Counted from the stretch's first letter, positions 8,213 through 17,564 are shown. The stretch is DNA of 64,000 nucleotides from Variovorax sp. (GCA_017744935.1 JAGIAI010000033.1:1-64000); one strand, 5' to 3'. Notes: generated from the sequence alone by a model not told the origin. Numbers and translations are program-made.

Positions 8213-9373
8213 TCATTGTTCGTCTTTGGTGATGTAGCCGGCGATCTCGAGCCCGAAGCCGGCGGCCATGCTGGGCATGCGGCGAGGCGTGCCCATGAGG
8301 TTCATGCGATGCACGCCGCACTCGCGCAGGATCTGCGCGCCGATGCCGTAGCTGCGCAGATCCATGCGCCCGCGCTCGGGGGCCTGCGCGGGGCGGGCTG
8401 TGCCGTCGAACTGGGACAGCAGCTCGGCGCCGGTTTCGCCGCAGTTCAGCAGCACGGCAACACCCTTGCCCTGCGCGGCGAGGTGGGCCAGGCTGGAATC
8501 GAGGCTCCACGAGTGCAAGGCGCGATTGAGTTCGAGGGCGTCCAGCACTGACAACGGCTCGTGCACGCGCACATCGACCGTGTCGTCGGGGCTCCACTTG
8601 CCGCGTACCAGCGCAAGGTGCACGCCGTTGCTCGGCTTGTCCTTGAAGGCGTGTGCGGTGAACGGGCCCCACGCCGTCTCGATCTCGCGGCAGCCGACTT
8701 TTTCGACCAGCGATTCGGTGCGGCTGCGGTGCTCGATCAGCGCCGCGATCGTGCCGATCTTGATACCGTGTTCGGCCGCGAAGATCTGCAGGTCGGGCAA
8801 ACGCGCCATCGTGCCGTCTTCATTCATGACTTCGCAGATCACCGCGGAGGGCGAACAGCCGGCCATCGCGGCGAGGTCGCAGCCGGCTTCGGTATGGCCG
8901 GCGCGCATCAGCACGCCGCCGTCCACTGCCTGCAGCGGGAAAATGTGCCCCGGCTGGACCAGATCGGCGGCCACTGCGTTCGGAGCAACCGCAGCCTGCA
9001 CCGTACGGGACCGATCGGCGGCCGAGATGCCGGTGGTGACCCCCTCGGCGGCCTCGATCGAGACCGTGAACGCGGTCGAATGCTTGGCACCGTTGCGCGC
9101 CACCATCGGCGGCAGGTTGAGCTTCTCGCACATTTCGCGCGAGAGGGTGAGGCAGATCAGCCCGCGTGCGTGGCGTGCCATGAAGTTGATGGCTTCGGGC
9201 GTGACATGGTCGGATGCGAGGACGATGTCGCCTTCGTTCTCGCGGTCTTCTTCGTCGACCAGGATCACCATGCGGCCGGCGCGTAGCTCGGCAACGATTT
9301 CCTCGACCGATGAAATGGGTGCCGGCGCGCTGGCGCTGCGAGGCGATCCGATCGGCGTGACGGATGCGTTCAT
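8213..9373 (-). CDS. ribBA: 3,4-dihydroxy-2-butanone-4-phosphate synthase fused to a degenerate GTP cyclohydrolase II domain
   Basis: A 386-residue RibBA-type protein. The N-terminal half is a complete dihydroxybutanone phosphate synthase: the VDEEDRENEGDIVLAS metal-binding acidic loop near residue 38 and GGVLMRAGHTEAG are present. The C-terminal half (about residues 210-386) aligns in style with GTP cyclohydrolase II and keeps the late DLRSYGIGAQILRECGV block. It lacks the zinc-binding Cys-x10-Cys-x-Cys cluster and the RQEGRG catalytic loop, so it should not open GTP. A separate RibA would then be needed elsewhere in the genome. It overlaps ribE by four bases. Confidence 0.92.
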   Translation of the reverse strand: MNASVTPIGSPRSASAPAPISSVEEIVAELRAGRMVILVDEEDRENEGDIVLASDHVTPEAINFMARHARGLICLTLSREMCEKLNLPPMVARNGAKHSTAFTVSIEAAEGVTTGISAADRSRTVQAAVAPNAVAADLVQPGHIFPLQAVDGGVLMRAGHTEAGCDLAAMAGCSPSAVICEVMNEDGTMARLPDLQIFAAEHGIKIGTIAALIEHRSRTESLVEKVGCREIETAWGPFTAHAFKDKPSNGVHLALVRGKWSPDDTVDVRVHEPLSVLDALELNRALHSWSLDSSLAHLAAQGKGVAVLLNCGETGAELLSQFDGTARPAQAPERGRMDLRSYGIGAQILRECGVHRMNLMGTPRRMPSMAAGFGLEIAGYITKDEQ

Positions 9374-10023
9374 GGGGCTTTGTCTTTCTGCGGAGTTTGA
9401 ATGGCGCCGGCCTGGAGCATGCGCTCCACGTAGCGCGCCACGGTGTCGATTTCGAGGTTCACACGGCTGCCGTCCTTGAGGCTGCCCAGGGCGGTGTTCT
9501 CGACCGTGTGGGGGATGAGGTTGATGCTGATCTCGCTGCCGTCGGGAAGGTCAGTCACGCTATTGACGGTGAGACTCACGCCGTTGACTGTGATCGAGCC
9601 CTTGTAGGCGAGGAAGCGGGCGAGGGCGGGGGGCGCGAGCACGCGAAGCTCCCAGCTTTCGCCGACCGACGCGAATCGGGTGATCGTGCCTATGCCATCC
9701 ACGTGCCCGGACACGATGTGACCGCCCAGACGGTCATGCGCGCGCAAAGCCTTTTCGAGATTGACCGTCGTGGCTTCCTCCGAAAGTCCAGCGGTCTTGT
9801 CGAGCGACTCCGCGGAAATGTCGATGGTGAATTGCTTGCCGGGCAGGTCGAGCGAGGTGACTGTCATGCACGCGCCATTGAGCGCGATGCTGTCACCGAG
9901 CCCCACGTCGTCGAGATAGCCGTCGGGCGCCGCGATGCTGAGCCGCTTGCCGTGGGATGAAGAGCTGCCGAGGTCGTGGACGGCGGCGATGCGCCCCACG
10001 CCGGTGATGATTCCGGTGAACAT
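9370..10023 (-). CDS. ribE: Riboflavin synthase, alpha chain
   Basis: A 217-residue riboflavin synthase, which dismutates two 6,7-dimethyl-8-ribityllumazine molecules to riboflavin. The N-terminus MFTGIITGVGRI is diagnostic. Two lumazine-binding repeats are visible, each with its own SIALNGACMTVT or SITVNGVSLTVN block, and GGHIVSGHVDGIG lies between them. Length is normal. It follows ribD after 45 bases and overlaps ribBA. Confidence 0.96.
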   Translation of the reverse strand: MFTGIITGVGRIAAVHDLGSSSSHGKRLSIAAPDGYLDDVGLGDSIALNGACMTVTSLDLPGKQFTIDISAESLDKTAGLSEEATTVNLEKALRAHDRLGGHIVSGHVDGIGTITRFASVGESWELRVLAPPALARFLAYKGSITVNGVSLTVNSVTDLPDGSEISINLIPHTVENTALGSLKDGSRVNLEIDTVARYVERMLQAGAIQTPQKDKAP

Positions 10024-10068
10024 CGCGGCATTTTCGCAGAGATGGGAACGTCGGGGTCCGCGGCCTCG

Positions 10069-11208
10069 CTAGAAAGCGTCCCGGCCCGAAATCCGGGCCA
10101 GGATCCGCAAATCGGGACCCAGGCGATCGAAGCTCCGGAACTCGAGCGGGAGGGCGCCCCCCAGGGTGCTGAGCGGGCCATCGGCGAAGGCATGGTTCGC
10201 CATACCGATCCCCTCGCCGATGAATTTGGGTGCAAGGTACAGCAACAGCTCGTCGACCCAGCCTTCCCGGAGCAGCGATCCGTTGAGCTTGTGGCCAGCC
10301 TCGACATGCAGCTCGTTCACTTCGCGAACTGCCAGATCGCGCAGCATCGCGCCGAGGTCCACCTTGCCGTCCGCATTGGCCAGCACTGTGATGCTGGCGC
10401 CGCGAGTCTCCAGTGCACTGGCCTTGGCTTCATCGCGGTGCGCCGCGTAGATCCAGACCTTGCGTTCAGGGATGTCGAAAATCTTTGCGGTGGCGGGCGT
10501 TTGCAGGTGGCTGTCGACCACGACCAGATGAGGCTGGCGCGGCGTTTGGATCAGGCGGACGTCCAGGCGCGGATCGTCTTCAATCAACGTTCCCACCCCG
10601 GTCAAGACGGCGCTTGCCCTGGCGCGCCAAGCATGGCCGTCGGTGCGTGCGGCTTCAGAAGTGATCCATTGGCTGACGCCGTTCGTCAGCGCAGTCTTCC
10701 CATCGAGCGACGCCGCGATCTTGAGGCGCACCCATGGCATCTTGCGCACCATCCGGCTGAAGAAGCCGATGTTGAGCTCGCGCGTTTCATCGGCGCCAGG
10801 GCCGACAACGACCTCTACGCCGGCGGCGCGGAGTCGCTCGAACCCCTGTCCGGCGACGAGCGGGTTGGGGTCGGCAATTGACGCCACGACCTTGCGGACG
10901 CCGGCTGCGATCAAGGCATCGCAGCATGGGCCGGTACGGCCGTGATGGGAGCAGGGCTCCAGCGTGACGTAGGCGGTGGCGCCCGCGACTCTGGAGCCTC
11001 GGGCTTTCGCATCCCGTAGCGCCATGACCTCGCCATGCGGTCCACCCGCGCGCTGCGTGTGACCCGCGCCAAGCACCATTCCGTCCGACGAGATGAGCAC
11101 GCAGCCAACGGCCGGATTCGGCGGCGCGATGGTGCTTGCCTGACGTGCCAGCGACAGCGCGAGTCCCATGGCATCTGCGGGTGACAGGCTGTCGGCAGAG
11201 GAGGTCAT
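10069..11208 (-). CDS. ribD: Bifunctional riboflavin deaminase/reductase RibD
   Basis: A 379-residue fusion: an N-terminal zinc deaminase domain (PHGEVMAL and LEPCSHHGRTGPCCDALI give the His, Glu and Cys ligands) and a C-terminal reductase domain of dihydrofolate-reductase fold (PWVRLKIAASLDGKTAL, then LHVEAGHKLNGSLL). It carries out the second and third steps from the GTP-derived pyrimidine. The ATG at 11208 begins MTSSADSLSPADAMG; the open frame goes further up but into pilE. It starts only 16 bases after the pilE stop, and no FMN riboswitch or promoter is visible in between, so it may be read from the pilin promoter or from one inside pilE. Confidence 0.95.
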   Translation of the reverse strand: MTSSADSLSPADAMGLALSLARQASTIAPPNPAVGCVLISSDGMVLGAGHTQRAGGPHGEVMALRDAKARGSRVAGATAYVTLEPCSHHGRTGPCCDALIAAGVRKVVASIADPNPLVAGQGFERLRAAGVEVVVGPGADETRELNIGFFSRMVRKMPWVRLKIAASLDGKTALTNGVSQWITSEAARTDGHAWRARASAVLTGVGTLIEDDPRLDVRLIQTPRQPHLVVVDSHLQTPATAKIFDIPERKVWIYAAHRDEAKASALETRGASITVLANADGKVDLGAMLRDLAVREVNELHVEAGHKLNGSLLREGWVDELLLYLAPKFIGEGIGMANHAFADGPLSTLGGALPLEFRSFDRLGPDLRILARISGRDAF

Positions 11209-11224
11209 TTGTGGTGGGAGTCCT

Positions 11225-11665
11225 TCAGTGGTTCCAGCACTCGGGGATGAGATTCGGCGCGGCGTCAGTAGCGGCCAAGCCTCGGTTTCCAAAGTTGTCG
11301 AGCGTGAACGCGCCACATGCATCGTTCGCCTGATTGCCTTGTGGGGTTGCCGACAAAGTGTAGCCGCTACCGTTTTCGTCCGCGGACTCGAACGTGATCA
11401 CGTAGGCCTCGGAAGGGACCGCTTGCAGGGAGTCGGGGAAGTCCGAATTCTTCTTGAGATAGACGCCCGTGGCGGTCGCCACGCGCTCCAGCCATTGACT
11501 GGCTTGCAGCAGGCCGGCACGGGCCTCCGCGCGCTTGCTGCGCTGCACGTACCGCTGATAACTGGGCAGCGCAATGGCCGTGAGGATGGAGATGATGGCA
11601 ACGACGATCATGGCCTCGATCAGCGTGAAGCCACCGGCTCTTTGAGTGGGCCGCATGTCATTCAT
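11225..11665 (-). CDS. pilE: Type IV pilin-like protein PilE (minor pilin)
   Basis: A 146-residue prepilin with a class III signal: the leader ends in AGG and cleavage before Phe13 gives FTLIEAMIVVAIISILTAIALPSYQRYVQ, including Glu5 of the mature form (quoted in parts: FTLIEAMIVV, then AIISILTAIALPSYQRYV). The globular part has Cys residues near ANDACGAF and at the C-terminal PECWNH, which could form the usual disulphide loop. Being last after pilY1, it matches the P. aeruginosa minor pilin order. Its ATG overlaps the pilY1 stop by four bases. Confidence 0.93.
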   Translation of the reverse strand: MNDMRPTQRAGGFTLIEAMIVVAIISILTAIALPSYQRYVQRSKRAEARAGLLQASQWLERVATATGVYLKKNSDFPDSLQAVPSEAYVITFESADENGSGYTLSATPQGNQANDACGAFTLDNFGNRGLAATDAAPNLIPECWNH

Positions 11666-14600
11666 TGCAGTTGCCGCCAGCTCGCACGCTTGATGGATTT
11701 GCTGAGCAGGTCCCGCTCCTCCTGTAGCGGGCTGCCGCCCGGCGTGACGCTGAACTCCTTGGTGGAACTCCGAATACTTGCGCTCACCGCCAACCCGACC
11801 CGCGAGACGTGACCTGAATCTGTGGCGGGGTGGGTTCCGTAGATCTGTGACTTCGGCGCCGAGCCATTGATGGTGTCGATGGTGGTTCGATAAGTCCTTC
11901 CGGCCGCGGAAGGCGGATTGCAGGTCTCGACCTCGATGTCGCCACCTTGTGCAGGAACCGTGCTCCATACATCGATCAGGTCGCCGTCGAACCAGTTCAG
12001 GTTCTGCAGCACGCGCTCCTTCGAGACAGGCAGATCGATGAACCAGCCTTTGCGGGGGGGGCTTCCGGTGTACGGCACGGGGTTGGACGACAGCGTCGTT
12101 TCTGAAATCACCGTCTGCTGGACCAGTTGATCGCGTCCGATCACGTTGTAGCCGGCGGTCTTCTTCAACTCGACCGTGCCGCTGCCCGTGGCCTTGTTGG
12201 GCGTGGTGAAGCGTTCGATCGACGTGTTGTCGTAAATGCCGTAGATGGTCTGCTCGTCTGAATTGCTGCGGTCCGCCACGGTGAGATTGCGTCCGGTGCC
12301 GAACACCAGCACCAGCCCGCCGTCGGGGTGCGCGACCCAGACCGGCGCGGAGGTGATCGGCTGCTGCTTCGCCAGCGTCGTGCCGTCGGTGGCAGTGAAC
12401 AGCGGAGAGCCCGAGAAAGCGACCTCCCAATCGTCGGACTTGTCGGCGCTCAGGTCGAACTTCCACATGTTGCCCAGCAGGTCGCCGGCATAGGCAACAT
12501 CGGGAATGTTGTCGCCGTTGAAGTCGATCAGGCGTGGCGCCGAGAGTCCATTGCCGGCGGACGAATCGGCGACGATCTTGACCAGTTCCTTGTCGCCATC
12601 CAGATACTGGATCAGCAGCACAGCCTTTTCGCTCGCGCTGTTGTAGCCGTTGCCCGTGATCAGCGTCCAGCGCCCGTTGTTCATGCGGACAATCTGCCGG
12701 GTGATGGCGGGGTTGTCGCCCTCCATCACCGGTTCGCTGAAGATGTGGCCAACATCCGCGTCAAGCGCGTTGGTGCCGGTCTTGTCCATCACCACAAGGT
12801 TGGCTGCATTGCCCGGGCTAAAGCTTGACGGATCGGTGACGTCAAGCACGAAATAGCCCCTGCCGCCTGCGCCGAGGAAACCGGCGAGGTAGGTCTTCCA
12901 CTTCGTCTCGTCCTTGCTGCCAGGTTCTCCGAGGTAAAGGTCGCCGGTGAATGGCGAGCCATCGACGTAGTACGCGTGTGTGTAGGTTGGTCTTGTCAGT
13001 TCGACGAGCTTGCTGTGCAGGCCCTCGGGCACGTAGGCGATCTTTTCCTGCCCTGTGGCGGCGTCGAAGCCGTGCAGCATGCCGTCGTTCGCGCCCACGT
13101 AGAGCATCGATGCGCGGCCCGATCCGAGCGATTTGCGGAACTTGGCGTAGTTCTCGGTGGTGTAGCCGCTCGCGGGCTTGGCGTCGAGATACCAGAGCTT
13201 CGAGTTCACGATATCTCCGTGACGCGAGCCGCGGTTGCGGAAAGGTCCGGCTGGCGTGCTCGATTGCTCCCGAGTGCGGTCGCCTCGCAGGTACGCCATT
13301 CGGTCCTGCGCGGTGGCGTCGGCGTCGCTGCTCGGGTCCAGAACACCCCCGACGGTTTTGAACGCGCTCTTCTGGTCGTCGTGGAGGTTGTCCCATTCCC
13401 AGGAAATGCCGGTCGTTGCCCCGCCAGGGCTGGCGGTCTTGCTCGACAGCACAAGCCGGGATGCGGGCCATGTGCCGCCGTTGGCGTCCATGATGCTTCC
13501 CGTGGATTTCGGACGCCTCGGCTTTGCAGGCTTCTTGGCGGTCGCGGCTGAGGCGGGCAGGTCACCCCAGACGCCGGCGGTGTCGACTGCTGCCGTACCG
13601 GTCGTGATCCTCTGCGCGGTGATGCCGCCGCTCCAGTCGCTTCCGTCGTAGCCGGACGCGTAGAGCACGGAATCAGTGCGGGTGGAGCGCGAGCTGGTAC
13701 TGAGGGAGGTCGTCGGCGCGCTCTGGTCAGCGACGATCTGCGTGATCACTTCCTTGAAGGCGTCCGCCAGTCCGTTGGCATCGGGAGCGGGGATGAACTT
13801 GCCTCGGCTGTTGAGCGCCATGTGCCACAGTTCCGAGGTGCGGAGGGTGTCACTAGGCGCGTCGATGGGATCGGGCCAGTTGGTTGTCCCCGCGAGGAGC
13901 GCATCGTAGTCCCCGCCTGTCCAGGTGTCGGTACCGAATATCGGTTTGCCTGACCAATTGGCTGCAGCGTTGAAGCCAATCGTGTAGGTGGTCAGGTGTT
14001 GCCAGGTCGCGGGGTCGTTCTTCGGGTTCCAGTATTCGGGAATGGTCCTGGTGATCGATCCGGACGTGACTGCTGCTTGCCCCGGCGTTTCGATCTTGGG
14101 CGTCAGATTGTTGTCGAGTTCCGGCTGGAGGTCGGTAGCCCAGTAATAGAACGCGAGGTCGGACAGCGTGGTGTTCACGACCGTACTTCCGGACCCCCCG
14201 GAGAGGACGTTGCCCCTAAAGACTGAATCCTGGACGTGGAGCACACCTGAATGTTCGCCCCCGTAGGGAAGCGTAGCCGGCGTCCCCGGCTTGTAGGTCG
14301 TGCCATCGGGGAGGGGGGCAGTCGTGTGGTCGACATCCCCGAAGGAATCGTCTTCGGGGAGGTGCACTTGATTCCAGCCGCCCTCAGTCATGAACAAGTG
14401 ATAGGCGCGGCGGCAGTCCAGCAGCGGCTCCAACGCTTTGCCGGGAACACTCGCCCAGGCGCTATGGATATCGAGCGGCTTTCTGAAGTATTCGCCCCCG
14501 ATGCGCATCATTCGATGCGACGGGGTGTTGCCCCTCATTTTCAAAGCGTTGGTCCAGGTCTGGAATTCCGTGCGCCGCGCGGCATCCAGCACCTTGACGC

Positions 14601-14925
14601 CATCGAGGTCGTTGTTTGCGGCCATCGTCGTGTCCACTCCACTGGACGGATTCATGGTCTGCCAGCCAAGTCGAATGGACCCATCGGGAGTGATCGTTTC
14701 CGACGCCACGGCAGACAAGGCGTTCCGGAGCGCTTCCATGCCCGTTTCCATCATGCTGTTCGAGTTGTCCACGGAGATGAGGACATTGGGTGCCGGGGGC
14801 CTATACCCGGTGCCCGCAGGCGCCGTGCTGAGCGCCAGCGGCGCGGCCAGCCCCTGAGGCGGCACCAAGGTCGACGTAGCGGCCGCGCAAAGCAACGCTC
14901 TGGTGAAGATGGACTTCGTTTTCAA
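11662..14925 (-). CDS. pilY1: Type IV pilus adhesin/assembly factor PilY1
   Basis: A protein of about 1087 residues of the PilC/PilY family, a pilus-tip adhesin and regulator of pilus assembly. Visible: a signal peptide ending near GLAAPLA, a von Willebrand A-like metal site NVLISVDNSNSMME, and a C-terminal beta-propeller part with GANDGMLHGFDAATGQE and a calcium-loop-like DFNGDNIPD. I prefer the TTG at 14925: it has a GGGAG ribosome site about nine bases upstream and puts the signal peptide first. An ATG at 14982, overlapping the pilX stop, is the alternative and adds 19 residues. The gene overlaps pilE at its end. Confidence 0.93.
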   Translation of the reverse strand: MKTKSIFTRALLCAAATSTLVPPQGLAAPLALSTAPAGTGYRPPAPNVLISVDNSNSMMETGMEALRNALSAVASETITPDGSIRLGWQTMNPSSGVDTTMAANNDLDGVKVLDAARRTEFQTWTNALKMRGNTPSHRMMRIGGEYFRKPLDIHSAWASVPGKALEPLLDCRRAYHLFMTEGGWNQVHLPEDDSFGDVDHTTAPLPDGTTYKPGTPATLPYGGEHSGVLHVQDSVFRGNVLSGGSGSTVVNTTLSDLAFYYWATDLQPELDNNLTPKIETPGQAAVTSGSITRTIPEYWNPKNDPATWQHLTTYTIGFNAAANWSGKPIFGTDTWTGGDYDALLAGTTNWPDPIDAPSDTLRTSELWHMALNSRGKFIPAPDANGLADAFKEVITQIVADQSAPTTSLSTSSRSTRTDSVLYASGYDGSDWSGGITAQRITTGTAAVDTAGVWGDLPASAATAKKPAKPRRPKSTGSIMDANGGTWPASRLVLSSKTASPGGATTGISWEWDNLHDDQKSAFKTVGGVLDPSSDADATAQDRMAYLRGDRTREQSSTPAGPFRNRGSRHGDIVNSKLWYLDAKPASGYTTENYAKFRKSLGSGRASMLYVGANDGMLHGFDAATGQEKIAYVPEGLHSKLVELTRPTYTHAYYVDGSPFTGDLYLGEPGSKDETKWKTYLAGFLGAGGRGYFVLDVTDPSSFSPGNAANLVVMDKTGTNALDADVGHIFSEPVMEGDNPAITRQIVRMNNGRWTLITGNGYNSASEKAVLLIQYLDGDKELVKIVADSSAGNGLSAPRLIDFNGDNIPDVAYAGDLLGNMWKFDLSADKSDDWEVAFSGSPLFTATDGTTLAKQQPITSAPVWVAHPDGGLVLVFGTGRNLTVADRSNSDEQTIYGIYDNTSIERFTTPNKATGSGTVELKKTAGYNVIGRDQLVQQTVISETTLSSNPVPYTGSPPRKGWFIDLPVSKERVLQNLNWFDGDLIDVWSTVPAQGGDIEVETCNPPSAAGRTYRTTIDTINGSAPKSQIYGTHPATDSGHVSRVGLAVSASIRSSTKEFSVTPGGSPLQEERDLLSKSIKRASWRQLQ

Positions 14926-14978
14926 ACTTCTTTCTCCCTGATTCTTTTGCGGTACCCCAGCGGCTCCTCGCCGCTCTC

Positions 14979-15671
14979 TCACGACTCGGCGATCTTCCAG
15001 ACCACCGTTGTCTGGACGACGGCCTGGGTCGTCTGCTTGATTCCCTGTACCACTGCCGTGATGCGGTAGAGGTAGGGCGTCTTTCGATCGGGTGCGAGCT
15101 CTCGCGCGGGGCCGCCATCAACCTGCGCGCCCATGTTGTAGGGGAGGATTTCGACCCAATACCAACCCCTGCCGGATGCCAACAAGGGATTGCTCACGAG
15201 ACCGCTCTTTGCGCCGGTGAAGTCACCGTACGAGGCCCCGACCTGCTTCATGGCTTCGAGGTTCTCCTTCGATCGCCAGAACTGTTCGGTGACCCCGTCG
15301 GGCTCGCAGATACCTGCGATGCAGGAGGGCGTACTGGGCGCGAGGATCGCCTGCAGGTCATGCCATTCGTCAACATCGGTCGGATAGAAGACCTTCTTGC
15401 TTGCCGCGTCGAGCACGCCCCACTGGCGGCATGGCGAGGCGCAGGGGGAGCCGTCGGCGTTCTCGCCCCGGATGTCGAGCTCCGCATCACGCACCAGCGC
15501 ATGCGCAGCTTCGAGTGCCCGCTGGTAGTCGCTGTCGTTGCCGGTCAGCATCTCGTTGAGCAGCGCCGAACGCGACGACCAGAGCACGAGCAGCGTACCG
15601 AGCAGCACCACGACCATCACTACGAATATCGAGATGCCGCGTTGGTCCGATCGGAGAGAGATGTTGTTCAT
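14979..15671 (-). CDS. pilX: Type IV pilus minor pilin PilX
   Basis: A 230-residue PilX-type minor pilin. A short leader (MNNISLRSDQRG) precedes a hydrophobic helix ISIFVVMVVVLLGTLLVLW. The residue at mature position 5 is Val, not the Glu typical of pilins, which is read directly from the sequence. The segment LLNEMLTGNDSDYQRALEAA resembles the PilX N-domain, and four cysteines lie in the middle (SPCASPCRQW and SCIAGICEPD). It overlaps pilW at its start and pilY1 at its end. Confidence 0.88.
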   Translation of the reverse strand: MNNISLRSDQRGISIFVVMVVVLLGTLLVLWSSRSALLNEMLTGNDSDYQRALEAAHALVRDAELDIRGENADGSPCASPCRQWGVLDAASKKVFYPTDVDEWHDLQAILAPSTPSCIAGICEPDGVTEQFWRSKENLEAMKQVGASYGDFTGAKSGLVSNPLLASGRGWYWVEILPYNMGAQVDGGPARELAPDRKTPYLYRITAVVQGIKQTTQAVVQTTVVWKIAES

Positions 15672-16444
15672 CTGTTTGATTGCACGCGAAGGGTGAAGAC
15701 GTTGCGGAACACGAGATGCGTCAGTCCGTCGCGCGGCTTGGAGTTGCCGTGGCAGTCCTTGTAGGCGCTCGCGGCGTCCGGCCCTTTTTCGCCGCCGTGG
15801 AGGTCGAGGCAGACCTCGATGCCTGAAACCTCGCTCCACAGATCTGCTTTCTTCAGCGCGTCTGCGTCCATGATCTGGACGCCAGTGCTCGTCCGTATGC
15901 GGTAGTTCACCTGGAGGTCCGCCACATTGCGGGCGACGATGCCTGGAATGGCCTTCTGGCTTGTGCAGGTGAGCTGCCCGTCGGTGACTTTGAAGGTCGC
16001 GTCCATGACGGTGCCCTGCGTGATCGTGTTGCCCAGACAGTCTCGTTGCCAATCGGTTCCTGCCAGGTTGGATGGGAACGACGCGACCGACATGGTGTCG
16101 CTGTTGTCCTCCTGGCCATTCGTTCCCGATACCGCAGCCGACGTGCTGCCGAACGTGGCAGCCTGGCCGCCAAATGCGTAGAGGTGCGTGGTCTCGTCGC
16201 GAATCGGGTCCACTGAAGCGGTCTGCCGCAACTGGCTGCCGATCAAGTGCATCGCGTAGGAGCCTTGCTGCTGAATCAGGCTCAAATCGCTCACGCTCCC
16301 CGAGATTCCACGCGACACGCTGAGCGTGCCGATGGCTGCGACGATCACGAGCGCGCCAATGGTCATGCCGACCAGGAGTTCTATGAGGGAGACGCCGAAC
16401 TGCTCCCGACGTCGTGGCGAACGGCGCATCTCAGGGTTGGACAT
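15668..16444 (-). CDS. pilW: Type IV pilus minor pilin PilW
   Basis: A 258-residue prepilin. The leader ends in QFG and the mature start VSLIELLVGMTIGALVIVAA has the expected Glu5 and hydrophobic helix. The body includes SLIQQQGSYAMHLIGSQLRQ, common in PilW proteins, and a pair of Cys residues late in the protein (EVCLDLHGG, YKDCHGN). I chose the start MSNPEMRRSPRR, which overlaps the pilV end by 14 bases. The order and type fit the fimT-pilV-pilW-pilX-pilY1-pilE operon. Confidence 0.9.
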   Translation of the reverse strand: MSNPEMRRSPRRREQFGVSLIELLVGMTIGALVIVAAIGTLSVSRGISGSVSDLSLIQQQGSYAMHLIGSQLRQTASVDPIRDETTHLYAFGGQAATFGSTSAAVSGTNGQEDNSDTMSVASFPSNLAGTDWQRDCLGNTITQGTVMDATFKVTDGQLTCTSQKAIPGIVARNVADLQVNYRIRTSTGVQIMDADALKKADLWSEVSGIEVCLDLHGGEKGPDAASAYKDCHGNSKPRDGLTHLVFRNVFTLRVQSNR

Positions 16445-16988
16445 AGACGAGGTGGCAAATTTGATTGGCGGGGCAGGTGACGCCGGCCGCGTCCGTGTCC
16501 GGCTGGAGTGGCGATGCCAGGGCGTCATCGTTCTTCCGCTCGTTGGCGCGCCAGGCGACCATGACGCCGAGTTGACGGCGGAACTCCTGCGCGTTTTCGT
16601 CCGTGGACTTGAAGACATGGGCTTGCCCGAGCGGTAGCGTCTCGGCAACGGCGTCCTTCCATGTCGCCAGATCCCAATCCGCCAGTTGCGTCGCATTGCA
16701 GGCATTCGTCATGCAATCGTGGGAGGCGGTCGGTGCGTGGCTCCAGTCGGAGGTGTAGCTGGCGAGCTGCCCGAAGCCCTCGGGATTGGACTTGATGCGC
16801 TCCGCGAGATCCTCGATCAGTCGCACGGCCTGCGCGCGGCGGACGCCGGTCTGTGTGTCGCTCAGGGTCCGGAGCTGTACAGCAAGCATGCCGAGCACGG
16901 CGAGCGCAAGGATGAGAAGCGCCGTCAGCGATTCCAGCAGCGTGATGCCGCTTTGACGCGAGCGGCGACTGGTGGCTTGGTTCAGCAT
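16431..16988 (-). CDS. pilV: Type IV pilus modification/minor pilin PilV
   Basis: A 185-residue prepilin. Cleavage is predicted after Gly14 (RRSRQSG) to give ITLLESLTALLILALAVLG with Glu5 in place. The following AQVRLIEDLAERI-like stretch (AQAVRLIEDLAERIKSNPEG) is typical of PilV. I chose the ATG at 16988, which overlaps the fimT stop by seven bases; upstream codons in the same frame are out-of-frame fimT sequence. Minor pilins of this set prime pilus assembly at the inner membrane. Confidence 0.9.
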   Translation of the reverse strand: MLNQATSRRSRQSGITLLESLTALLILALAVLGMLAVQLRTLSDTQTGVRRAQAVRLIEDLAERIKSNPEGFGQLASYTSDWSHAPTASHDCMTNACNATQLADWDLATWKDAVAETLPLGQAHVFKSTDENAQEFRRQLGVMVAWRANERKNDDALASPLQPDTDAAGVTCPANQICHLVYVQP

Positions 16989-17542
16989 GCGCCCTCTCCC
17001 TTGGACACGCGCATCGAATTCCTCGAGACGCACAGCCTTTCTGCGTTGGCTGTGTTGGCGGGAGCTATCTTGTAGTTGAAGGCGCCGTTGCTCTCGTTGA
17101 AGAGGCCCCAACGGTTCAACCGGAGACGGGTCGTCGAACCGGAAAAATTCGCCTCGATCTTGAGGGCCTTGCTCGGCGGCGAAATCTGGATTCGTTCTTC
17201 GTCAGCGTCGAGGATGCCGTCGTTGTCCGCGTCAGCGAAGATGATCCAGCCGCAACTCCAGTCCTTGTTGGATGTCGGAGTGCAGCCCGAAGGCGAATAC
17301 CGGGCCATCGTGACATTGCCGCCGCGGCGAATGGCTTCCGACCGTGCGAGGTAGAGCGAGGCCGTCAGATCCTCGGTGGCCCGCCGCACGCGATAACGTT
17401 CGATGATGCCGCCGAAGCTGGGCGCGGCGATGGCGGCAAGGATCGCCACGATCGCAATGACGACCATCAATTCGATGGTCGTGAAGCCCTTCGGGTGCGA
17501 ACGGCGATCTCCATTGCGGATGGAGGAGGGAAGGGATGGCAT
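16982..17542 (-). CDS. fimT: GspH/FimT family pseudopilin
   Basis: A 186-residue prepilin with a 19-residue leader ending in HPKG and the mature start FTTIELMVVIAIVAILAAIA with Glu5. The family block RRATEDLTASLYLARSEAIRRG (here split: RRATEDLTASLYLARSEAI, then RRG) and a Cys pair (SGCTPTSNKDWSCGW) mark it as FimT/GspH. It is the first gene of the minor pilin operon. No Shine-Dalgarno sequence is visible before the ATG; a perfect palindrome occupies the position where it should be. Confidence 0.9.
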   Translation of the reverse strand: MPSLPSSIRNGDRRSHPKGFTTIELMVVIAIVAILAAIAAPSFGGIIERYRVRRATEDLTASLYLARSEAIRRGGNVTMARYSPSGCTPTSNKDWSCGWIIFADADNDGILDADEERIQISPPSKALKIEANFSGSTTRLRLNRWGLFNESNGAFNYKIAPANTANAERLCVSRNSMRVSKGEGAC

Positions 17543-17545
17543 GGG

Positions 17546-17564
17546 GCCCGCATGCTATGCGGGC
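17546..17564. promoter_or_regulatory. Perfect hairpin directly upstream of the fimT start
   Basis: Two 8-base arms (GCCCGCAT and ATGCGGGC) with a 3-base loop lie four bases before the fimT ATG on the minus strand. In the mRNA this hairpin would cover the ribosome-binding region, where no Shine-Dalgarno sequence is seen. It may limit translation initiation of the first pilin gene. Confidence 0.5.

Noticed and set aside
10024..11240. FMN riboswitch before ribD or ribE
   Set aside because: The short gaps before both genes lack the conserved FMN-element boxes and are too small to hold one.
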